Shown: positions 8,087-16,165, numbered from the stretch's first letter. The stretch is 26,167 nucleotides of DNA from Candidatus Hydrogenedentota bacterium (GCA_013349485.1 DUZM01000003.1:1-26167), one strand, 5' to 3'. The notes: a model not told the origin generated them from the letters alone. Numbers and translations: made by a program.

Positions 8087-8828
8087 ACACGTTGCCTTTC
8101 ATATGCCTGCCGCCATCCACGAATATGATTTGGCCGGTGACGAAGCGGCTTTCGATTAGGAACAACACGGCGTCCACTACGTCGTCGGGGGAACCGTGCC
8201 GGTTCAGTGGATTCGTGTGGGCCAGTTTCTCGAGGTAGGCCGGTGCTTTGCCGGGCGGCGGCAGAATAAGGCCCGGGGCAACCGCGTTCACCCGGATCGC
8301 GGGTGCGAATTCGAGCGCCGACATCCGCGTGAGCGAGAACAGCGCCCGCTTGCTCAGATGATACGCTACGTGGTTGCGGTCATAGTCCACGAACCGGGTA
8401 TCGAGAAAGTTGACGATGGCGCCTTCCCTGCCCTGGGCGGCCAGGTCCCGCGACAGCAGAAAGGGAGCCAGGGCATTCACGTTAAGGTCCGCGTGGATCG
8501 CGTCCGGGGTGACGGTGTCCAGGCGGGTGTCAGGAAACGCAGCGGCGTTGTTGATCAGAATGTCTATCGGCCCGGCCAGTTCGAGCGCCCGGGCAAACAA
8601 CGCCGCAGCCTGCGCCGCATCGCCCAAGTCGGCGGGAACCGTCCACGCCGCCGTGCCTTTTGTCCGAAGGGCCTCGGCGAGTTCGTCCGCCTCGGCCTGG
8701 GATGTCCTATAGTGAACGGCGATATTGACGCCGCGATCCGCGAGCGCCAGACTCAGCGCGCGGCCAATGCGCTTGGCAGCCCCGGTCACTAGGGCGGTTT
8801 TGCCTTCCAACTCCCATTTGTGAGACAT
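8079..8828 (-). CDS. PTR1/FolM-like short-chain dehydrogenase (pterin reductase)
   Basis: A 249-residue SDR protein. The NADP-binding loop reads TGAAKRIGRAL, with an Arg in the TGxxxRxG form typical of pteridine reductases and FolM. NNAAAF follows, and catalytic YHLSK carries the Tyr and Lys. Where classical SDRs have Ser, this protein has NFLDTRF, so an Asp occupies that position as in PTR1. Co-occurrence with folB/X and folE supports reduction of dihydropterins (dihydromonapterin or dihydrofolate). ATG at 8828 is chosen over a TTG at 8852; neither has a strong ribosome-binding site. The gene lies 65 nt after the degenerate HtrA gene on the same strand. Confidence 0.82.
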   Translation of the reverse strand: MSHKWELEGKTALVTGAAKRIGRALSLALADRGVNIAVHYRTSQAEADELAEALRTKGTAAWTVPADLGDAAQAAALFARALELAGPIDILINNAAAFPDTRLDTVTPDAIHADLNVNALAPFLLSRDLAAQGREGAIVNFLDTRFVDYDRNHVAYHLSKRALFSLTRMSALEFAPAIRVNAVAPGLILPPPGKAPAYLEKLAHTNPLNRHGSPDDVVDAVLFLIESRFVTGQIIFVDGGRHMKGNVYG

Positions 8829-8893
8829 GGCACATTTTGCGGCGCGTGCCAAGCGGTCGACGCTGCCGCCGCGTAGTTCGCCCCCTATCCGCG

Positions 8894-9775
8894 CTAGTTG
8901 GTCTCTGAACCTGCCTCGGCCGACGCCGGTTCCTGGGCCTCCGAGCCCGGCTCATCGGTGTGGCGCAAGGCTTCGGCTTCCTCAGTCTCGGCGTCGGGTT
9001 CGGTTTCTTTCTTCTCGGTGAATTCGGGAACCTGCTCAGCCGACTCGGCAATGTCCTGGGCCGTAACGATCACGGCCATACTTCTTTCGCCCATATCTCC
9101 GCCGGTGGCCTTGATCGCACGCATTGCCACAATGCCCGCAAACTCGCCGTTCAGGGTGAAAATGGGCGACCCGAGTGCCGTCATTGTCGGGTCTTTTCCG
9201 GGAACATAGAATACCCGGGGCTTTGTTATGATGCTTTCAACGCGTTCAATCGAAACGGCGTACTCGCGTCCGGCGACTTTGCCAAGGCGACTGAGCGCAA
9301 TGACCTGGTCGAGCAGTCCCACGGCGGCGTCTTGAGTAAGATCGACGCACACCATGGGCTCGCGGTACTTCTCGCTGGGCCGAACGAACGCCAAATCCAG
9401 GTCTTTGTCGCGCAAGACCACTTCCGATTCGACTTCCGTGCCGTCCTCGAGAAGCAGTCTCAAGTCCGTCACTTGCACCGTTACGCCTCTTTCTCGAGCC
9501 TGGTCTTCGTTTAGGGCGGTTGGATCGGTCTCGCTGAGGGAAACAACGGTAAGCCCAGTTGGATCAATCACCGTACCATTGACTTCCCGAGAATATTCGT
9601 AGTTGCCGCCGCCCGCAGCAATACTCATGACGAATCTGACGGTCATGACGGCGCCCTTATGCTGCGCCAGAATCCCCCGGCCGGCTTCGGCCGCCTCGTC
9701 CGCCGGCGACGGCGCAGCGGCTAGGACGGCAAACAGGAGCGCACAGAACGCGACTCGAATCGGTGCTGAATGCAT
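8894..9775 (-). CDS. Secreted HtrA-like protein lacking the catalytic triad (pseudo-protease)
   Basis: A 293-residue protein with a signal peptide (about residues 1-26, hydrophobic CALLFAVLAAA then PADE). The body resembles the chymotrypsin-fold domain of HtrA proteases: VNGTVIDPTGLTVVS, DLDLAFVRP and GSPIFTLNGEFAGIVA align with the regions around the catalytic His, Asp and Ser. By my alignment the His is replaced (Ser81) and the Ser is replaced (Leu201), while the Asp (D127) remains. The C-terminal 45 residues are acidic and rich in Glu and Ala. It starts 12 nt after the stop of the active HtrA gene, with AAGGAAT as ribosome-binding site. It may regulate or scaffold that protease. Confidence 0.78.
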   Translation of the reverse strand: MHSAPIRVAFCALLFAVLAAAPSPADEAAEAGRGILAQHKGAVMTVRFVMSIAAGGGNYEYSREVNGTVIDPTGLTVVSLSETDPTALNEDQARERGVTVQVTDLRLLLEDGTEVESEVVLRDKDLDLAFVRPSEKYREPMVCVDLTQDAAVGLLDQVIALSRLGKVAGREYAVSIERVESIITKPRVFYVPGKDPTMTALGSPIFTLNGEFAGIVAMRAIKATGGDMGERSMAVIVTAQDIAESAEQVPEFTEKKETEPDAETEEAEALRHTDEPGSEAQEPASAEAGSETN

Positions 9776-9787
9776 GATTCATTCCTT

Positions 9788-11845
9788 TCACTGAGTTTCG
9801 GTGGTTTCCCATTTCGGCTCGAATTCGAGATAAACCGTATACACACCGCGTCCGACTTTGAACACAACGGCCTTGGGCTCCGCCGCGACAACCGCATCCA
9901 TTTTCGTTTCGAGCGCCTCGACGTCGGCTATCACGGTATCGTCTACTTGCTGTATGAGGTCGCCGGGGCGAAGTTGACCCAATGCCGCCCATCCGCCGGA
10001 CTCGACCTGTTCGACCAGGACCCCTTTCTCCTCTTCCTTCCACCGCTCCTCGGCCTTGTCAAAGAACGTAATGTCTCGGACCGTAAACTCGAAGTTGTCG
10101 TCGCGGTATTTTTTCATCTCGCGGCTCAGTTTTGGCGACCGTATCAGTTCGACGGCGATCGTGCGTTTTTCTGCGTCGCGAAGCACGGTCAGGTCCGCAA
10201 CGCTCCCGATCTTGTACTGGCGTATGAGCGCGGGCAACTCCTCATAGTCTTCGGGCGCCGAGGCCTCGAGGGGCTCGCCGTCGACCGCGAGGATGAAATC
10301 GCCGACTTCGAGCCCGGCCGTCTCGGCGGTGCTGCCCTCGAACACCTGGGTGATCACAAACCCCTTGAGCTTCCTATCGCCCAGTTCGGTGGCGATGTCG
10401 CGCGTCAACACCTGCGTCTGCACTGGCAGCCATGCCTTCTTCACCTCGAGACCCGGATCTTCGATGTCCTTGATGCCGACCTTGACCACCGTCAGATACC
10501 GTTCTGTCTTGCGCTCGAAGCCCACGAGCGTGGGCACCGGGTCGTCCTGCCCTTGCACAATCTCGGCGGTCACGTCTCGGAGTTCCTGAACGTTCTCAAT
10601 CGGCTTGCCATTGACTTCAACGAGGACATCTTGACGGAAGATGGCTGGTTTCGCGTCCCCGGCAGGGCCGCCAGGCCGAATCGACGTGACCAGGACGCCT
10701 TCGGCGGAGTCGCGTTTCATCGTTTTCGCCAAGAGATCGGACATATTCCGAACGGTTATGCCCCATTCCTTGATCTCATGTTGCTGCGGATAGATCTTCT
10801 CCCGCTCGATCGTCGTGACAGACAGCACGATCTCTTCGCCGCCGCGCAGCACGACGACCTCGACGGGCTCGCCGACGGGAAGACCCGCCACCAACCGGTT
10901 GAAGGCGGGGAGTTCCTCGGGGAACCGGACGTCCACGTCTTGTCCGGCAAAACGAACCAACACGTCGCCCGACTTGACGCCCGCCTTCTCAGCGGGCGAA
11001 TCCTTAAACGTCCCACTCACGAGTACGCCGCGGCCCGCATTGCCATGTTTGAGACGAGGCTGAATGGTAATGCCCAGCCAACTTCGGCGCACCTTGCCTT
11101 CTTTGATGAGCATCTCGGCGACGTCTTTGACCACGTTGCCGGGTATCGCGCCGCCTAACCCGATCTTTATTTCGTTAATGCCGATGATCTGGCCGGCCAT
11201 ATTGACCAACGGCCCGCCGGAGTTCCCGCCGTATATCTGCGCGTCATGACCAAACCACCGGACGAGCGCCCCGACGTCCTCGCCGTCCAGCGTCAACCCG
11301 CCTCGGCCCATCCACTTCGGCATAACCAACTCGGTGTTGCTGATAATGCCGAGCGTGACCGACTGCGACAGGGACAACGGACTCCCCATTGCCAGAACGT
11401 GGTCGCCAGCGCGGACTTTCGACGAATCGCCGAACTCGGCCACGGGAAATGTCCGGGATTTCTCAGGTTTGAGTTTTATGACGGCGATATCCGTCAGCGG
11501 GTCCTTGCCCACGAGTTCTGCTTCGATTTCTTCCTTTGTCGACAGCGTACAGAGCAGGAGGGTCGCATCGCCCGCCACGTGGTGATTCGTCACCACGTGC
11601 CCCTCGGGCGTGATAATCACGCCGCTCCCGGAGGCCTCATGCTTGACCTCGCGGCCGTCCCAATAGTCGGCAGACACCACCTCGATGCGCACTAAGGCGG
11701 GCTTGACTTTGCCCACGGCCCGCTCGACGGTTTCCTGAAACGTCGGCGAGACATCCTCCGCGAACACCGCGCTCATACAGCCCACCAAGACAACTGCCAA
11801 ACCTGACTTGAGATACGTGAATGGCCTGGAATGCGAAGTTTTCAT
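9788..11845 (-). CDS. HtrA/Deg-type serine protease with four PDZ-like domains
   Basis: A 685-residue exported protease for periplasmic or surface protein quality control. After a signal peptide, the trypsin-like domain (about 35-250) has a full triad: H89 in VTNHHV, D119 in LTDIAV and S209 in GGNSGGPL. Four PDZ-like modules follow by eye, near 255-345, 360-455, 470-570 and 585-675; each carries a GVLV/GFVI-type strand and a GD.L or DVLVEVNGKPI-type turn. DegP has two, so four is unusual. The signal region contains LVGC, which fits a lipobox, and a later AVFAE type I site, so lipidation is undecided. GAGGGG precedes the ATG. Confidence 0.92.
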   Translation of the reverse strand: MKTSHSRPFTYLKSGLAVVLVGCMSAVFAEDVSPTFQETVERAVGKVKPALVRIEVVSADYWDGREVKHEASGSGVIITPEGHVVTNHHVAGDATLLLCTLSTKEEIEAELVGKDPLTDIAVIKLKPEKSRTFPVAEFGDSSKVRAGDHVLAMGSPLSLSQSVTLGIISNTELVMPKWMGRGGLTLDGEDVGALVRWFGHDAQIYGGNSGGPLVNMAGQIIGINEIKIGLGGAIPGNVVKDVAEMLIKEGKVRRSWLGITIQPRLKHGNAGRGVLVSGTFKDSPAEKAGVKSGDVLVRFAGQDVDVRFPEELPAFNRLVAGLPVGEPVEVVVLRGGEEIVLSVTTIEREKIYPQQHEIKEWGITVRNMSDLLAKTMKRDSAEGVLVTSIRPGGPAGDAKPAIFRQDVLVEVNGKPIENVQELRDVTAEIVQGQDDPVPTLVGFERKTERYLTVVKVGIKDIEDPGLEVKKAWLPVQTQVLTRDIATELGDRKLKGFVITQVFEGSTAETAGLEVGDFILAVDGEPLEASAPEDYEELPALIRQYKIGSVADLTVLRDAEKRTIAVELIRSPKLSREMKKYRDDNFEFTVRDITFFDKAEERWKEEEKGVLVEQVESGGWAALGQLRPGDLIQQVDDTVIADVEALETKMDAVVAAEPKAVVFKVGRGVYTVYLEFEPKWETTETQ

Positions 11846-11894
11846 GGGTCGCCCCTCGATTTGTTAGCCGGGCTCGATATTGTTCCTGACGTGC

Positions 11895-11923
11895 CTGAAT
11901 GAATCAAAGACACGTTCATTCAG
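11895..11923. repeat. Perfect 9-bp inverted repeat between response regulator and htrA genes
   Basis: CTGAATGAA (11895-11903) and TTCATTCAG (11915-11923) form a perfect inverted repeat with an 11-nt loop. It overlaps the stop codon of the response regulator and lies about 50 nt upstream of the HtrA start. No T-tract follows, so it is more likely a protein-binding dyad or an RNA processing/attenuation hairpin than a terminator. Confidence 0.5.
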
Positions 11924-12297
11924 CGAGCGTTCGCCTTGGGCCCGAGGTGCTCGACAAGCAGATCGCGCAACTGAGTGATGACATGCCGTTTGGGTAGAAA
12001 GTCGCTGGCGCCGACCTTCTCGAGTTTCTTCTTGTCGACCTCGACCGACGTCAGAAAGATAATCGGCAGGGTCTCGGAGACCTCCGGGTCGTTTCGTATC
12101 ATTTCACAGGTTTCGTAGCCGTCGAAGATCGGCATCATAACATCGAGGAACACTAAGTCTGGACGATAGGAAAGGGTGTATTCGTAGGCCTCTTGGCCAT
12201 TCGAGGCCTGCACGACCTCGTGTCCTTCGGATTCGAGCGCCAGAACCATGACCTCGAGGGACGCCGCGTCGTCATCTGCCAGAAGAATACGTGCCAT
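11920..12297 (-). CDS. Single-domain response regulator (receiver only)
   Basis: A 125-residue CheY-like receiver with no output domain. The acidic pocket (D8, D9), phosphoacceptor D52 in FLDVMMP, T83 in FLTS and K103 in LPKR are all present, so it should be phosphorylatable. ATG at 12297 is preferred to an upstream ATG at 12321 because GAGGAGGTG lies directly before it and the receiver fold begins at ARILLADDD. It precedes the htrA gene by 74 nt on the same strand and may be co-transcribed with it. No partner kinase is adjacent. Confidence 0.92.
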   Translation of the reverse strand: MARILLADDDAASLEVMVLALESEGHEVVQASNGQEAYEYTLSYRPDLVFLDVMMPIFDGYETCEMIRNDPEVSETLPIIFLTSVEVDKKKLEKVGASDFLPKRHVITQLRDLLVEHLGPKANAR

Positions 12298-12414
12298 GGC
12301 CCACCTCCTCTTTTCCGCCATTATAGGGCCAACACCGCCGCTCTGGCAAGGCCTGTGCGAGCGGGGAGTATTTGACGGCGAGAAACCGGCCGGGAAACGC
12401 CGCGCACGGGATCT

Positions 12415-12903
12415 TTACCACTGGGAATCTTCATCGGCCGCTTCGGTGCCAAGCGAGGAAGACGCCTCATCAAACGACAGGTCTTCAGACACGTCGACGT
12501 CTTTGTCCTCGTCTTCGTCCTCGTCCGAGACGGACAGGTCTTTTTGCTCGAAATCGAGGGCGTCCTCCTCACCCTCTTCATTCTCGGCCACCGGCTTGCC
12601 GCCGGGTAGCTTCTCCGCTTCATCGACCTCCTCTGGTTCCTCGGCCTCCTCCTCAACATCGAGGTCCGCTACCACTTCCTCGGGCTCAACTTCACGGTCG
12701 AGCGCCTCGACCACCTTGGTCCCCTCGACCTTGCGCTTTGTCTCAGTTCGTTTTAGGGAGGGCCGCTTTGCAGGTTTATCCTCGGGCGCGCCGATTCGCA
12801 GCAATTCCTCGTCTTCACAATCCGGACACTTGAAACCAAGCTTTTCGGCGCCCCAATCCACAAACCGCTTGCCACACTTGCGACAGTGAAACTTCACCGG
12901 CAT
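12415..12903 (-). CDS. Zinc-ribbon protein with long acidic low-complexity tail
   Basis: A 162-residue protein of unknown function. The first 30 residues form a small zinc ribbon with two CxxC pairs (C7/C10 in HCRKC and C26/C29 in KCPDC). A short basic segment (KRPSLKRTETKRK) follows, then about 100 residues dominated by Glu, Asp, Val and Ser, probably disordered. The ribbon recalls small regulatory zinc-ribbon domains found in many bacterial proteins of unknown role. The start is ATG at 12903 with AAGGA upstream and a convincing extended -10 promoter. An acidic disordered tail could bind basic partners or nucleic-acid-binding proteins, but that is conjecture. Confidence 0.75.
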   Translation of the reverse strand: MPVKFHCRKCGKRFVDWGAEKLGFKCPDCEDEELLRIGAPEDKPAKRPSLKRTETKRKVEGTKVVEALDREVEPEEVVADLDVEEEAEEPEEVDEAEKLPGGKPVAENEEGEEDALDFEQKDLSVSDEDEDEDKDVDVSEDLSFDEASSSLGTEAADEDSQW

Positions 12904-12968
12904 TGGCGAGATTCCTTTCTCTCTGATAAACGGAAAAGCGTGTTACCCTTCAGCGGCAAAGCGCGGGG

Positions 12969-12977
12969 ATTATAGCA
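12969..12977 (-). promoter_or_regulatory. Extended -10 promoter for the zinc-ribbon gene
   Basis: On the minus strand the sequence TGCTATAAT (12977 down to 12969) is a perfect TGnTATAAT extended -10. A -35 is poorly conserved (near 12992-12998), which is normal for extended -10 promoters. It lies about 65 nt upstream of the ATG at 12903. Confidence 0.6.
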
Positions 12978-13168
12978 AAACAGAATCGGGAAATGAAGAC
13001 CTTTTCGGCGAGTCTTTCGGGCCCTTCTTCGCCTGGGGTTTTCAGGCCGATAGCAAGGTCGCGTACACCTTGCCCGGGCTGGCTCGGAATCCTGGAGGGG
13101 GCGCGACCGGCTCCGGCCGCGGGGCGTCTGCTACAGAAACGACGCGGACGCCGGTTGCGCAACGGCGA

Positions 13169-13588
13169 CTAGGCGCGCCGGCGCCGAAACGGGCGGCGCC
13201 ACAGGCCGCTTGCGACGCCGCACAAGGACAGAACCAGCGGAACCGACAGCCAGTAGAACCATAGCCCGTCCGTGCATCTTAGCGGGGGCAGCACGGACAC
13301 GAGCAAGTAATCGAGATGGCCGAAAGCACCTGAAGCACGGTATGGCAACCAGCCTATAACGCCCGGAATGAACGTGAGTAGGACGCCGCACAGGATGGCG
13401 GCCGCGAACGATGCCGCGCCCGCGGCGATTTGCCGCCGAAAACGCGAGCGCTCGTCCTCGAGCCGGGCGACGATGTCGAGCCCTTCGCGGATGCTTGCCC
13501 GCAGGCCGCACGGAAGGGGACGAAGGGGTTCACCGGCCAGAGACGCCTCAATCAGGGCATCCAGACCGTTCTGGTCAGTTCCGGCCAT
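13169..13588 (-). CDS. Small membrane protein, probable anti-sigma factor
   Basis: A 139-residue protein with a soluble N-terminus (about 1-52) and at least two membrane segments (near 53-75 and 108-130), ending in an Arg-rich tail. It begins inside the ECF sigma gene (14-nt overlap), the usual arrangement for a cognate anti-sigma factor. The N-terminal region has ALIEASLAGEPLRPLP and a RLEDERSRFRRQI helix, but no HxxxCxxC zinc anti-sigma motif, so the family is not recognised. AGGAGG lies about 12 nt before the ATG at 13588. Function is inferred from context. Confidence 0.65.
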   Translation of the reverse strand: MAGTDQNGLDALIEASLAGEPLRPLPCGLRASIREGLDIVARLEDERSRFRRQIAAGAASFAAAILCGVLLTFIPGVIGWLPYRASGAFGHLDYLLVSVLPPLRCTDGLWFYWLSVPLVLSLCGVASGLWRRPFRRRRA

Positions 13589-14135
13589 CGGGGTGAAGCT
13601 CCTCCTCGACAAGTTTTCTCAATTGGTTGCGGGCACGATGCATCCACGTCTTGAGCGTTCCTAACGGGATTTTCATGATCTCGGCGATCTCGTCGTAGGA
13701 AACGCCCTGGAAATAGTACAGGGTAACCACGGTCGCGTAGCGCTCGGGGAGTTTTGTCACGCACCGGCGAATGCGCTCTGCCGTTTCGGCCTGTTCGAGC
13801 GATGGTTGATGGGTCGCACGGGCTGCCTCGCCTTGCGTTGGCGTCAGGGGCGCCTCAGCGCGTCTTCGTTGTCTTTTCAGTTCCGTCAAGCATACGCTGC
13901 ACGTCACCCGATACAGCCAGGTCGAGAACGCACAGTCGCCCCGAAAGCCTTTCAGGAGCCGAAAGGCCTTCAGAAAGGTTTCTTGCGCCATGTCCTCGGC
14001 CAGGGTGGCGTCGCGCATAAACCGGTAGGCCAGGTTGTAAACGGCGTGTTGATGCAGGTTAACCAGTTCCGAGAACGCTTCCGTGTCGCCGCGGAGGGTC
14101 CGTCTGACCCGTTCCGTGTCGGAATTATCGGCCAT
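13575..14135 (-). CDS. ECF-type RNA polymerase sigma factor (RpoE-like)
   Basis: A 186-residue sigma70-family protein with only regions 2 and 4. Region 2 covers about residues 20-92, with LAEDMAQETFLKAFRLL and AFSTWLYRVTCSVCLTELKR. Region 4 covers about 124-176, with LPERYATVVTLYYFQGVSYD and the helix-turn-helix EIAEIMKIPLGTLKTWMHRA. The linker is long and polar. The start ATG at 14135 (MADNSD) is the best fit to family length, though the frame is open upstream and no strong ribosome-binding site marks it. It overlaps the next, membrane-protein gene by 14 nt, indicating a sigma/anti-sigma pair that responds to an envelope signal. Confidence 0.9.
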   Translation of the reverse strand: MADNSDTERVRRTLRGDTEAFSELVNLHQHAVYNLAYRFMRDATLAEDMAQETFLKAFRLLKGFRGDCAFSTWLYRVTCSVCLTELKRQRRRAEAPLTPTQGEAARATHQPSLEQAETAERIRRCVTKLPERYATVVTLYYFQGVSYDEIAEIMKIPLGTLKTWMHRARNQLRKLVEEELHPDGRN

Positions 14136-14358
14136 GTTCGTTGCCCAGACCATCGGCCAGGCTGCCGCTGCGGTCACTGCGCACTCCCTTCTCCCAACCC
14201 GCCTCGCGCCGCAAAGCGGCTGGGGTAACTCCATATCTTGCTAAGACTTACGAGCTGCGATCCTCACGGCCGGGGCTACGGGCCGGCAACGTGGCAGTCT
14301 CTGCCAGACTAACGGGCATGAGACCCAACCGCTTGTCAAACAAGAACTTACGCCCCCC

Positions 14359-15282
14359 TCACCAACGGCGCCGGCCCGGTCTGAGCCGGATATCGCCGTT
14401 GAGCGTTTGCAGGGTGAAGTTGGGTCCCCCGCCTCCGATTCGGCCGTTTATGCGATTCTTACGCTGCACGCCGTCGGCCGCGTCCACGGGGATCTCAGTG
14501 CGTACGGCGCCGTGGGCCGTGCTCGCCTCGACGGCCATCTGACAACCCGGGCATAGGACCAATGTAATATCGCCGTTTTGCGTATTCAAGTCGGCGTCGC
14601 CGACGCTTGGCGTCAACACGTGCATTTCGATCGCTCCGTTTATGGTCGTGGCGTGGCTCGAGCCGGCGCCTCGCCTGTGTATATACACATTGCCATTGGC
14701 GGTCGTTACATTCACGTCGCCCTGGGCATCGAGCACGCGGATTCTACCGTTTGTGGATGCGGCGTCGACGGCGCCTTCCGGCGCTTCGACCCCGATGTCG
14801 GTGTTCTGGCCCCGTACGGTGACGCGGCCGCATCCAGGGCCGATCCAAACGTTCCCGTTACGATTCCCGATGTCAAGCTCCGCGCCCTCGGGCGCCAGGA
14901 TTGTGTAGTCCACCCGAAGGGAGACACCGTCGGGACGCGGCGCCGGCTCGGAGACAATGTCGAGGCAATACCCGTCTTCCTCTATCTGCACCAACGCGGC
15001 CGCGTATTCCGCTTCGGCCTCGTCGCCATCGAGCCGCGTGAAGGCTCTTATGGACGCCGTAACATGGACTGCATCCAGGCCGCGGGTCTCGACGCGAACC
15101 GAGCCGTCGGCGTTGTCCAGCCGCACCCGACGCGCCGCCGGATGCACCGACGAACGTTCCTCACGAATATCGGGCGGCCCCACGGTGGACGGCAGTTTCG
15201 GGGCAAGCACCGTGATAGCAAACGTCAATATCAGTCCCGCGACCACGAGTCCGACCACTATGCCGCGAATGAGTGCTTGCAT
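14359..15282 (-). CDS. Membrane-anchored DUF4097-type beta-helix protein
   Basis: A 307-residue protein with one N-terminal membrane anchor (about residues 4-27) and an extracytoplasmic domain. The domain is built from repeated rungs of the form xxNGxI/V: examples are NADGSVRVE, NRNGNVWIG, STNGRIRVL, TANGNVYIH, TINGAIEMH, TQNGDITLV and TLNGDIRLR. This spacing of Asn-Gly turns with short strands is the hallmark of DUF4097 putative adhesin/beta-helix proteins, which often sit beside ECF sigma or PspC-like genes. It lies 223 nt upstream of the sigma factor on the same strand. ATG at 15282 starts the anchor; GGGAG is 13 nt away, rather far. Confidence 0.8.
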   Translation of the reverse strand: MQALIRGIVVGLVVAGLILTFAITVLAPKLPSTVGPPDIREERSSVHPAARRVRLDNADGSVRVETRGLDAVHVTASIRAFTRLDGDEAEAEYAAALVQIEEDGYCLDIVSEPAPRPDGVSLRVDYTILAPEGAELDIGNRNGNVWIGPGCGRVTVRGQNTDIGVEAPEGAVDAASTNGRIRVLDAQGDVNVTTANGNVYIHRRGAGSSHATTINGAIEMHVLTPSVGDADLNTQNGDITLVLCPGCQMAVEASTAHGAVRTEIPVDAADGVQRKNRINGRIGGGGPNFTLQTLNGDIRLRPGRRRW

Positions 15283-15347
15283 GACATTGATTCGACTCCC
15301 GACAATGGCGTCAGGTTTCGGTAGCCAGCGCTTCAGCCCACGCAAAG

Positions 15348-15402
15348 AGAGGGACTGACGCAAGCGTAGCGAGTCCCCGAGCGAAGTCGGGTGTGTCCCT
15401 CT
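15348..15402. repeat. Palindromic REP-like element
   Basis: The outer arms AGAGGGAC (15348-15355) and GTCCCTCT (15395-15402) are perfect inverted repeats, and an inner hairpin CCCGA/TCGGG (15376-15380 with 15387-15391) nests inside. The internal AGCGTAGCGAGTCC and GAGCGAAGTCGG wording is typical of dispersed REP-type palindromes. It occupies the 320-nt gap between the divergent DUF4097 gene and the small membrane-protein gene; I see no other gene in that gap. Confidence 0.6.
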
Positions 15403-15603
15403 GTTTACGTGTCCCTTTTTTGCGGATTTCGTTAAGCGCGAAGACGGATGGGAGTGGGAGGTCAGGTTACACCAGAAGGTTGATGCCTGAAGCAAGGTAT
15501 CTTGCCGGGCACTCCCGGCCCGCTTTGAAACCTGGACGGCTTTGCGTGCGTCAAAACACTGAGGAAGAGACTCGCTATCGAGCGGAACGGAAGGGCGGCC
15601 TAT

Positions 15604-16029
15604 ATGTATAACGCAATCCTTCTTTTGGCCGTGTTCGCAGCGCTTGCCGCGCTGGGCTGGGGCGTGGTCCGTGCCATGCTCCGTGCCTGGCTGGCGCGCA
15701 AGGTCCGGATTGCCCTGCTCGAGACGCTCCAGAGCCATCCGGAACTCCGCCCGCCGTTAGACGCCCTCGACGAGGTGCTCGACAACGCCGCCGCCGTTGC
15801 CGGCGCCCCCGCCCGACAAGACTACGCCATCACCGGCGCCACGATTGCGATTCTGGGAGTGGCTGCGGTGATTCTCGGCCTCGCGCTGCGCGTGGGCGAG
15901 GTCGCCGTCGGCGCATTTGTCGGCGGCGCCCTGTGCCTGTGGGTGGGCGTGCCCCTGACGATCCTCGGCGCCCTGATCCGCCTCATGACACGCAGCCCCC
16001 TGAGAAAGCGAAAAAGCCGGAACACATGA
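15604..16029 (+). CDS. Small integral membrane protein, unknown function
   Basis: A 141-residue protein with three predicted membrane segments (about 3-25, 75-97 and 100-127), separated by a soluble loop containing RKVRIALLETLQSHPELRPP and DALDEVLDNAAA. The C-terminus is strongly basic (RKRKSRNT), which suggests a cytoplasmic tail. The start is ATG at 15604 with GGAAGGG at 15589-15595. I do not recognise a family. It is transcribed divergently from the DUF4097-sigma cluster. A small hairpin (CCCGT/ACGGG, 16031-16044) follows the stop without a T-tract. Confidence 0.7.
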   Translation: MYNAILLLAVFAALAALGWGVVRAMLRAWLARKVRIALLETLQSHPELRPPLDALDEVLDNAAAVAGAPARQDYAITGATIAILGVAAVILGLALRVGEVAVGAFVGGALCLWVGVPLTILGALIRLMTRSPLRKRKSRNT

Positions 16030-16165
16030 TCCCGTAATCACGGGGTAAGGCGACGTGAAACCCGCTCTGAGTAGTCGGCCCAGATCTGTGCTGAAGACCC
16101 TCAGGGGCCGACACGATGATCGCGAAGAAGCAGCGACAAAGAAGCCGTTACACATGCGCCAACTG

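Noticed and set aside
9770..11158. 462-codon plus-strand frame inside htrA
   Set aside because: It is a shadow of the HtrA gene, whose triad and PDZ motifs are unambiguous on the other strand.
12950..13162. 70-codon minus-strand frame upstream of the zinc-ribbon gene
   Set aside because: It is Arg/Pro-rich, has no ribosome-binding site, and overlaps the extended -10 promoter.
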